Source: Agapanthus africanus (taxonomy: Eukaryota; Streptophyta; Magnoliopsida; Asparagales; Amaryllidaceae). From it: a stretch of DNA of 64,000 nt. The notes under the pieces are model-generated. The model was given only the letters and a program-made list of their open reading frames with translations. It was not told where the DNA came from and made no database searches. Of the stretch, positions 1 through 7,825 are shown in pieces. Numbering within the stretch: position 1 is the stretch's first letter; every line of letters starts with the position of its first letter. A program made the translations under genes and the position numbers. The stretch spans positions 629,540,189 to 629,604,188 of the forward strand of contig CM057338.1 in assembly GCA_030015575.1 (NCBI GenBank), in the 5' to 3' direction.

Positions 1-1855
1 CATTTACCTATATCAGTTGACGATTGGGTAAGGAGCATTGAACAACGGAGTAGTTCTTAACCATAAGTACAGTTTTCAACCTACGATGCACATGTTTTGA
101 GTTATTCGACTCAGCGGACTTATACAAAGTATTGTATGTTGTCCAGAGTCCGTGAGGACCAAGGGGTTGGTCCCCATACTATATTCTGTTTACTTATGAC
201 TTCTCTAGATTTTAGATAAGTGTTTCGTAGAAATACAAGGTCTAAGTTTTGAGAAGTTGTGGATATAAGAATAAAGTAGAGAACCAGGTGTCACAAGTAT
301 CGGGATTCTTCAAAGAGATCGAAGATGTAGATTCTTGTGATTGGTATTCAGATGATAGTAATGGTTTTGAGAAACTTGTTTCTCTTTCAGGTTACTCATA
401 ATTGGATGTATTCCTAAGTTGAGTAATGCTGATTAGCCTCTCTCCATTAAATTGATATGCATTGGAGACAGCTGCATGATTTGAATCTGGCTCCAATTAA
501 ATAAGTGCCAAAGTTTCAATATTGGATATAGAATGGTTCATATCTTAATGATGTTAAGGTACGGGGAGTTGTCCTGCTTATGCTTAAAACTAGACACTGG
601 ATAACTCAAGGCACGTTTTTGTAATGGCAGTTTGTGGGTTGACCCTGGCTTTGACGAGGGTTGATTTTTTACCATCTAGAAGATCAATGGTGATATTGTT
701 CTTGACTCGCCACAGTTTTAGTAAAATAGATTTTTTCAGAAAACAGTAGTGGGGTATGGTAGAACTGGAAGTGATTCCAGAACCGCAAAAGATTACGGAA
801 AATTTAATAGGACCTATATATTCAATCAGGTTTGACATTCCATTAGCCACTCCGCAGATATGGAGGGTAACCTCAGACACCCGAAAGGTACTCCGGTAGC
901 CTCAAGGACGGTGACAGGGAGGTTCTTGTTTACCCAGACTTGACACTACTGTTGTTCCAGGCTATGAGACCCGGCAGGAGGATATGTATAGCGTTGTTCT
1001 AAACTAGCTTTAGAAGTGTACATATATATTATTCTGCCAGAGGGTTGTCGTAGTCAGTGGGAGCAGCGGTAGCATAGTGGGCAAGTAGCTTATGTCTATT
1101 TATAGGCTTGAGCAGATATAGCGGAGATAGATCATCTAATTTTTATGTGACAGTCATGGGTTTGACTTCATCAGAATAGGGGATGGATCTGTTAAGAAGG
1201 TAGTAGGGAGTGATGTCATGGTATTTGGATGACATACACACAGTAGGAAGTAAAATTCCTATACTACGATCGATTGTACTGTGGTCGTCACACAGTTGTT
1301 TCTCCAGAAAGGATATAGATATAATATCAGACATTCTGGTTACTAGATCTATGGTTTTAGGCAATTGAGTCAATCGTGAGATGTCAAGTACCACACCGGA
1401 TGTTGTTTTTGCACTAGATGCGATAAGTTAATATTAATCCAATCCTGGAGAAACATTAGGAAGCAGTTTTAGAACATGAATGGATGTTCTATGGATTTGA
1501 TAATGGCAGCCTCCTTGTGGAGACGGTTATCATTCCAGGCTTCCAAGGTGACCTGGATGACAAAGTGATTGTCAGAGTTATAGTTTTTCCCTCTAACGAG
1601 GGACAGTATTATGGACAGGTGGTCCAAGAAGATACTGTGGAAGGCTTGGTGCTGGATACTGATTAGGTTCAATTATCACTACAGTCTAAGAAGTTTGGAT
1701 TTGGAGTTCATTTATGAACTAGGTCCCATCAGATATCTAGACATATTCTAAGACAGGTATTACTCGATTCGGGAGATGGCTTTCTCCGCGAACTTGAGAA
1801 TAAGAGAGACATAGAAAGAAACATCAGGGCGGATCCACTCACTGAGGCTATGAGT
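1..1855 (+). pseudogene. CopG decayed copia pol remnant, 5' part
   Basis: Degenerate Ty1/copia polyprotein region of the element that hosts CopA; its 5' half lies before the window. No long frame survives. Recognisable pieces in order are an integrase-to-RT linker (about 720-830, resembling the CopA stretch around 7940-8010), an RT piece matching the copia QPEGF...SGSSGK segment (about 1040-1120), and an RT active-site piece where YVDD reads as YLDD (about 1215-1260). The region ends at the RNase H end (GCGGATCCACTCACT, compare the copia ADPFTKA motif), where CopA has inserted. It is collinear with the reverse complement of 43797-45958 in CopD-minus and shares its alterations, including YLDD, but lacks roughly 170 bp present there. 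It is non-functional. Confidence 0.8.
1851..1855. repeat. CopA target-site duplication, left copy (TGAGT)
   Basis: TGAGT directly precedes the CopA 5' LTR and is repeated at 13837-13841 directly after the CopA 3' LTR. This is the 5-bp duplication expected of a copia integrase. It proves that 1856-13836 inserted as one unit and that CopG continues at 13837. Confidence 0.92.
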
Positions 1856-3750
1856 TGTTAGTGTTTATGCCCTAGAAGGCCATTACTGTATCATACTAGT
1901 TTGTATATTACTTAATGGAAGCTTGGGATATTCACATGTATATGACAGTCTTGCTAAACATGGTAGTATGCTACTTGGTTTTTCTATCTTAATATGTGAG
2001 TATACGTATTGATAGAGCTCTTAGGATCTTGCTTGACTACCGACGTTGTGATGGCAGTCACACTAGTGGGGGCTGGGTAATCTACAAGCACATCCTTATT
2101 CAGGTCCCTAGTCGTTGGATTATCGAGACAGGGCATCGATACTCCGGAGTAGACTAGTGTGTACGCTTCTCATCCCAGTTGGGGAGAAGGTCTGTCCCAC
2201 AGCCGTCAGTACGTCGTACTGGAGATAGTATGCAGGTGCTCGTTAGGTTACGGGTACACCGGACAGGACTCACAGGGAACTGTTGGTTGGTTTTATACCA
2301 GTCGTGAGTGAACAGTTCCCAAGTGACATGAGTACAGCATAGTCCACAGACTTGACACTGCTACTTCGCCTCGAGTGTGTCCCACTGTTATTAGATTGCT
2401 TCCCTACCACGGCTCAAAGGAGTCGTGCAAACAGGTAGCAGTTGGGTGCAGTCCCGAGCACTTGGAGGCAGTGGCGGTTAGACAGGATTCGTCTCTCCCG
2501 GTATTGGGGGTTGATATCGCGCTGTGTCAGAGAGCCATTACGCAAAGTCCCTGGCCAGGGCAAGCGAGATTTGCTGGTAGGTTCCAGTAGTTTCTCAGGG
2601 TGTAATGGGCTTCGCTCCGACACGACTTATACCGCTATTAGAGGACTGACGCTTGCCGCCCCCTAGGCCCGATATGCGATAGTCTTAGACGAACGGACCG
2701 GACTGTATGGAGATTGTCACATTAGACTCAGTAGGAGTTCGGATAGGTTTCCTCATCGGCCTTCTTATCGACATCTACCTGGGGACCGTTACGTACAGCT
2801 AGTGCCGCTTGCGGTCTGTGGTTAAACCCACTGCCAGCGTAGTAGTCGAGTCTATAGAGTCCCACACAGAGAGTTTCCCTACTCCAGGAGAAACGATATA
2901 GAGGTCGTATGGTTTTACGACAAGGGTTCGGACGCATACGTGTGTTTACGCACGTACGACTTTCGGACAGTTTTTACCAGTCGGCTTTGGTTTAAGCCAG
3001 TTACTGGTATCCGGTTATTGGATTTATACAGTCTAAAGTTTTTCCGTATTTTTGCGGAAAGAAAGGGCATTCTCGTAATTACGCGAGAAGCTTCTAGAAG
3101 ATGGTGACTAAGGAGGTTTAGGTGGCATATACATTGAATGAGATTAGTGAGTCATATGGATGATTCATCCATGTCATTAATGCTTCATAATTGCTTAATG
3201 ACTCATGGAGATGAATCACCACAAGATATTTGTCAAGCATGGTTGTAAAATGATTTCTTTTCTTTTCTTGTTAAAAAGAAATGCTTGATATATATTATGA
3301 CAACTCATTCTTCTCACTTCACAATTATCTTCTTCTTCTCTCTCCTCAAGCTCTCCCTCTTCAAACCCTAATCCTCCCCTCTCATGTGTTGAGTACAAGG
3401 ATTAGTTAGACTAATTAAACCATAACCCTCACTCTATATCACCTAGCTTCTTTGATTAGCACTTAAAGAAGGTTAGTTGCCTCAAGTTTAGAGGCTAAGC
3501 TTGGAGTAAAGCTCTCGGGTGGATCGTCTACTACTTCGAGAAGGCCGAGGAGGAGGAGGAGTTCACAAAGACGAAGGACACGTTTCGTTAGGTATAATCC
3601 CTAAACATAGTTGTATAGAACTTCTATGTTTCTTTTTAGTTATCATTTAGCTTCGATTCGTGCGGTTAGTCGATGTTTAAGCAAAGAACAAGATCGTTTT
3701 TCATTTTTCCGCCTCCCCGCAAGTCGTGGGGTGTTGTACATCGACTTACA
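1856..3750 (+). repeat. CopA 5' LTR
   Basis: 1895 bp, starting TGTTAG and ending TTACA, followed one base later by the primer site. The U3 part contains four structured stretches shared by other families here: 2117-2145, 2408-2427, the palindrome 2549-2560 and 2574-2587. A TATA-like run near 3288 followed by a CT-rich stretch suggests the core promoter, leaving about 430 bp for R plus U5. Short frames within it are not conserved as protein. Confidence 0.92.
3286..3297 (+). promoter_or_regulatory. Candidate TATA box of CopA LTR promoter
   Basis: GATATATATTAT lies about 460 bp before the LTR end and is followed after about 30 bp by a CT-rich stretch (3320-3365), a common plant core-promoter arrangement. 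The same sequence sits at about 13372-13383 in the 3' LTR. No start site can be proven from sequence. Confidence 0.4.
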
Positions 3751-3751
3751 G

Positions 3752-3763
3752 TGGTATCAGAGC
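3752..3763 (+). other. CopA primer binding site (initiator Met-tRNA)
   Basis: TGGTATCAGAGC, one base after the LTR end, is complementary to the 3' end of plant initiator methionine tRNA, the primer used by most plant copia elements. Confidence 0.93.
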
Positions 3764-3919
3764 CTCGCTAAACAATAAATAACTTTTTTGCAAATTTGTA
3801 TGAATTTCGAACGGAAAAAAACGAAACCGGAAAACCCTAAAATATCAAGTTTCTATCGATTTATAAATGAAGTCCAAAAATTTTTCAGGGATGTTCAGAA
3901 AGCTTAAAATGACATTAGT

Positions 3920-4048
3920 AGAACACACAAAAAATTTGGTCCCCTGAATCGCCTACGGCGCCGCGGAACCGCGGCGGATAGCACCGATCCGCCGCCCTTC
4001 CGCCGCCGAGTTGACGATTCAGGGACCCATTTTTCTTGTGATGGTTCT
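3920..4048 (+). ncRNA. CopA leader stem-loop with GC-rich tip
   Basis: Starts 157 nt after the primer site. The arms pair over a long distance: AGAAC...GTTCT, CACAA...TTGTG, AAAAT...ATTTT, then GGTCC..CTGAATCG with CGATTCAG..GGACC. The tip holds CCGCGGAACCGCGG (3961-3974) and further GC-rich inverted repeats. Equivalent structures with different arm sequences occur in CopE, CopC, CopB-minus and CopD-minus at nearly the same distance from the primer site. The role is inferred to be RNA dimerisation or packaging. Confidence 0.6.
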
Positions 4049-5060
4049 CTGTGATATTTGGGATTTTCTGGTATTTTTTAATTTTGCTCAGGTTTCAAGT
4101 TTACAGAGAAGTATTGGAGCAATATTAAATGTGTTTAATCGATCGAAATTATACAGTATTTGTTTATTGGATTATATCTGTGTTTGTGTAATGTGTTCGT
4201 AAACCTCCCCTAACTGCTAGTATGTCGGTTGGCAGGGGGTTGCACATTTCTGTAATGGTTTTTTATCTGTTTGTGCATATGAACTGTGTTGGACTGTTGT
4301 GATGTATAGCTGGGGTTATGTGATGGGTTATTATTTAATTCATTTGATGTAAATGTAATTTGTTGTAATATTATTTTGCGGGGCACATCCAGGTTGCGAT
4401 TGTAGCCACCATTGTATTATTTCATTTTACTGTTTTTGCTCCTAGGACAGACCTAAGGTGGGGTGCACAAACTGCCGGGCGGGTAGTTTGCCGTACCCGT
4501 TGGGGTCTTGGGTAGGGTAATGGCTATTCATCACAACTGTGTAATCCGTCTTTTGTTGCAGGCTCAAAACAAACACGGATTGCTTGCAAATCCAATAAAG
4601 TTCATCTGTGATCTGGAATGCCTATTATTGCGTCTGACGAATGTACAATATCTATATATGATAGCTATTTAGACGTCACTTATGTTTTACACCCGCGCTA
4701 GCCCAGCCCCCGCTCTGTCGTTAGTTAAGTAACCTAACGGGTGATGACGGGACCCCGTGGCGAATGCGGATGGCTTAAGAGGACGTTGTATTTTCGTAGT
4801 TTTCTGCAATGATAGGTTAATGATGGGACGCATTATTTATAATGCAAAGAAAATAAACCAAAAGTTTAACCGTTGGAACAATTTAAAAGAAACCACTCGG
4901 TTAATTTTAAAAACAGATATTTTTAAATGCGGAGCTTTAACCACTCCTTTTAAAAAGCTATCAGGTTCCTTCGGTTATATCAAGTTCACTACGTTCACGG
5001 TTTCGCCAAAACCATTCGTAGCCCTCCGTCATTTCATCTGGGTATTCAGTAGTATTCAAG

Positions 5061-5269
5061 CTATGTATTTTGACCAACGCCAAGGCATAGTGTTTGGTAG
5101 CTGCTGGGTATTCATTTGTTGCATAGATAGATGAGTTAGTTTGGGACAGTCGTATGATCATTTTGGCCAACGTCAAGGATATGTACGGATGGGTTCAAAT
5201 TAACAAGATAATGATGGGTAGAACTTGACATGTGACTTATGATATTTTGACCAACGCCAAGGTCATAAG
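5061..5269 (+). ncRNA. CopA triple leader hairpin module
   Basis: Three hairpins: 5061-5090 (stem CTATG/CATAG), 5151-5187 (weak stem around CGTAT/GTACG) and 5236-5269 (stem CTTATGA/TCATAAG). Each encloses a near-constant core, TTGACC or TTGGCC, three bases, G, then YCAAGG. The first and third stems are exact and differ in sequence while the core is kept. The same three-unit module occurs in the four other leaders. Confidence 0.6.
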
Positions 5270-5609
5270 AGCATGGGGCAAAAATAAATATCGGGAATTT
5301 CTAAAGAAACTGAAATATGCAAAGAGATGCATACCATTTGGAGTTTGATGAATGTTGGTAGGATTCCTTCAACATTATCATACGATGATATTTGGATCCC
5401 GATCCTACTGTGAGTATATGCTACTTATCAGGATATTCGTCACTTAACGATCAATGCTATAAACCAAGTAGGTGTCCAGAAAAGTGTCAGCGGGGTTACG
5501 CCCCCAGAGAAAAGAGGTTATTTAATTAAGGAACTTCGCGAAAGCGTTGGAAGACCTCCCTCGAAGTATCGACACTGGCCTGGCTGAATGGTTAAGCAAG
5601 TATTGTACG

Positions 5610-5759
5610 GTGAGAATAGTCCTGGCTAATTCTTCTTTTATGGTTTGAGGAAGGATTCGAGAAACAGTGGGAGCCATCCAGTTTAGATAAACTAAAAACC
5701 ACTCTAAACTTGCAAGAGTATCATGCTAAAGAGTTTTCTTCTCTCTCTCCTAATTGCAG
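5610..5759 (+). other. CopA predicted leader intron before gag
   Basis: A GT at 5610 (ACG|GTGAGA) and a strong acceptor at 5759 (CT-rich tract then TAATTGCAG) bound 150 nt, ending 11 bases before the gag ATG. Aligned GT and AG positions are kept in CopE (149 nt), CopC (148), CopB-minus (147) and CopD-minus (141). Splicing itself is inferred. Confidence 0.45.
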
Positions 5760-5770
5760 CGACCCTGAAA

Positions 5771-6592
5771 ATGACTGGACTTAAGTTACTTTTAGAGAAA
5801 AATATACTGACAGGACCAAACTATAAAGATTGGCTGCGGAATGTCAAAATGGCTTTGACCTATGACAAATTGGGGTACGTCCTCACCGCTACGGCACCTG
5901 CTGTCCCTGGTCCCAAATCCAGCAATGCGGATAAGGAAATCCGAAAAACCTGGGATTTAGATTGCGCGAAAGCCAAGTGCATCGTGCTTGCCTCAATGAA
6001 CAATGAACATCAGAGGAGGCACGAGGATATGACCCTTGATGGCATATTTCTCCATACAAAGGAACTTTATGGAGAGCAATCTCGTATAGCAAGATACGAG
6101 ACCTCTAAGAACTTGTTTCGAGCGAGGTTGGCTGTCGGGTCATCGGTAGGAGAACATGTCCTAAAGATGATCGGCTATATTGAAGAGCTCGCAGACCTTG
6201 GGACGACTTTGGATAATGAGCTCTATACAGACCTTATTCTCCAGTCCCTTCCTCCCACCTACGCCCAGTTTATCCTGAACTTCAACCTTCAAAGAAAAGA
6301 AGTTGAACTTCCGGAACTCCTGAACATGTTAAGGAGTGCAGAGGGCACCTTGCAGAAGGCAAGGGAAACACCCGCTATGTTTGTTGGCGGTGCATCTTCT
6401 TCTGGGTCCAAGGCTAGGGCCAAAGGAAGGAAGAAGAAGGCCGTCCCCAGACCTAGAGGAGGTGTTAGTAAGGTGGGAGGGAAGGGAAAGAAAAAGTTTG
6501 CGGTACCGGTAGTGGGCCAGGATGAGTGCTTCCATTGTCACAGGAAAGGGCACTGGAAGAAGGATTGCAAGGCGTGGAACGCCAAGAACTAG
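5771..6592 (+). CDS. CopA Gag (nucleocapsid precursor)
   Basis: Structural capsid/nucleocapsid protein that packages element RNA in cytoplasmic virus-like particles. An upstream in-frame ATG exists at 5723, but MTGLKLLL at 5771 is preferred because the same start is kept in CopE (22939) and CopC (54309) and because the upstream codons fall in the predicted intron. The N-terminal region (PNYKDWLRNVK) and the central part match copia UBN2-type Gag. A basic stretch (KARAKGRKKKA) precedes one zinc knuckle, C-x2-C-x4-H-x4-C, from 6527. The frame ends with TAG at 6590-6592 exactly between nucleocapsid and protease; pol continues in the same frame. In CopC no stop occurs there, so the TAG is most simply a mutation, though it would also separate Gag from Pol. 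Confidence 0.88.
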   Translation: MTGLKLLLEKNILTGPNYKDWLRNVKMALTYDKLGYVLTATAPAVPGPKSSNADKEIRKTWDLDCAKAKCIVLASMNNEHQRRHEDMTLDGIFLHTKELYGEQSRIARYETSKNLFRARLAVGSSVGEHVLKMIGYIEELADLGTTLDNELYTDLILQSLPPTYAQFILNFNLQRKEVELPELLNMLRSAEGTLQKARETPAMFVGGASSSGSKARAKGRKKKAVPRPRGGVSKVGGKGKKKFAVPVVGQDECFHCHRKGHWKKDCKAWNAKN

Positions 6593-6607
6593 GAACCGAA
6601 GCAAGCT

Positions 6608-7807
6608 GTGGCTTCGACTTCAGGTGTGTTTGTAATTGAGAATTGTCTGTCAATCATCTCTACTTCCTGGGTATTAGATACCGGATCAGGATCTCATATT
6701 TGCAATTCATTGCAGGCACTGAGAAACCGTAGAGTGCTGAAGGAAGGTGATATGACCCTAAAGGTTGCTAACGGAGCTAGCGTGGGAGCTGCGTCCGTCG
6801 GGGATTATCACCTAGGATTGACGAGTGGACACATTTTGGTTTTACATAACTGTTATTTTGTACCAAGCTTAACGTGTAATATCATATCAGTTTCCTTGTT
6901 ATCAAATAAAGGTTATGATTTCACGTTTGTAAGAGATGTTGTTAACATCCACCTTAATCATGGTTTGATTGGGTCCGGTACTCTAAATAACGGTATATAT
7001 GTTTTAAACCAACTCCAAATTTTCAATGTCCAGAACACACTAAAAAGAAAGTTTCCAGATTTAAATAAAGCTTTCTTATGGCATTGTAGACTGGGTCACA
7101 TCAATGAGAGAAGGTTGACTAAGTTGCATAGAGAAGGATATTTGGACTCGTTCGAATATCAAACTTATGGCACTTGTCAATCTTGTCTCAAAGGAAAGAT
7201 GACAAAGACTCCATTCACTGGACAAGGAGTAAGAGCGAGCGAGCTCTTAGGACTCATACACAGCGATGTATGTGGTCCATTGTCTACACATGCAAGAGGT
7301 GGTTTTTCCTATTTCATTACTTTCACGGATGATTACTCAAGATACGGATTCATTTATCTGATGAAACATAAATCCGAGGCTTTTGAGAAATTCCAAGAGT
7401 ATAAGAATGAAGTAGAAAACCAAACCGGCAAAAGTATCAAGACACTTAGATCTGATCGAGGTGGTGAATACTTGAGTGCCGAGTTCCTAGGTTACTTAAA
7501 AGAGAAAGGAATTCTCTCTCAGCTTACTCCTCCATACACTCCACAGCATAACGGTGTATCGGAGAGACGGAATCGAACCCTATTGGATATGGTACGATCC
7601 ATGATGAGTAATGCTGAGTTACCGCGATCTTTCTGGGGTTATGCGCTAGAATCAGCGGCATATCTTTTGAACATGGTTCCTACCAAGACTGTGCCTACCA
7701 CGCCATATCAGATGTGGAGTAGGAAGAAACCCTATCTTCAGTATCTGAAAATATGGGGATGTCCAGCTTTTGTTAAAAAGCAGCATGTGGACAAGCTCGA
7801 GGCATGA
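6608..7807 (+). CDS. CopA Pol part 1: protease and integrase
   Basis: Same frame as gag. The aspartic protease active site is WVLDTGSGSH (about 6668). The integrase zinc-binding region has WHCRLGH and CQSC (about 7079-7190). The catalytic core acids are in HSDVCGP (about 7261), RSDRGGEY (about 7450) and the E of NGVSERRNRT (about 7552). The protease cuts the polyprotein and the integrase inserts the cDNA into host DNA. Translation stops at TGA 7805-7807, where the homologous CopC position has an arginine codon, consistent with a C-to-T change of CGA. The true coding unit therefore continues to 9712, and the break makes this copy non-functional without readthrough. Confidence 0.88.
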   Translation: MASTSGVFVIENCLSIISTSWVLDTGSGSHICNSLQALRNRRVLKEGDMTLKVANGASVGAASVGDYHLGLTSGHILVLHNCYFVPSLTCNIISVSLLSNKGYDFTFVRDVVNIHLNHGLIGSGTLNNGIYVLNQLQIFNVQNTLKRKFPDLNKAFLWHCRLGHINERRLTKLHREGYLDSFEYQTYGTCQSCLKGKMTKTPFTGQGVRASELLGLIHSDVCGPLSTHARGGFSYFITFTDDYSRYGFIYLMKHKSEAFEKFQEYKNEVENQTGKSIKTLRSDRGGEYLSAEFLGYLKEKGILSQLTPPYTPQHNGVSERRNRTLLDMVRSMMSNAELPRSFWGYALESAAYLLNMVPTKTVPTTPYQMWSRKKPYLQYLKIWGCPAFVKKQHVDKLEA

Positions 7808-7825
7808 TCAGTAAAGTTTCAGTTT

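Larger units (their letters stand above)
3764..5770 (+). other. CopA long untranslated leader
   Basis: About 2 kb between primer site and gag with no coding potential. It is partly conserved with the leaders of CopE (20864-22938) and CopC (51823-54308), and in reverse with CopB-minus and CopD-minus. Ordered blocks are: the GC-tipped stem-loop 3920-4048; a block near 4440-4560; a block containing a GTTAGTTAAGTAACCTAAC inverted repeat near 4720-4740; the triple hairpin 5061-5269; a block with CGACACTGGCCTGGCTGAA near 5570-5600; and a predicted short intron 5610-5759. Confidence 0.8.

Noticed and set aside
5061-5269. CRISPR-like array from three spaced repeats
   Set aside because: Only three units, spacers of unequal length shared between copies, eukaryotic retroelement context and no cas genes.
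5570-5680. tRNA gene suggested by A-box-like TGGCTGAACGG
   Set aside because: No acceptor stem, anticodon arm or canonical B box can be built around it. Kept only as a low-interest finding.
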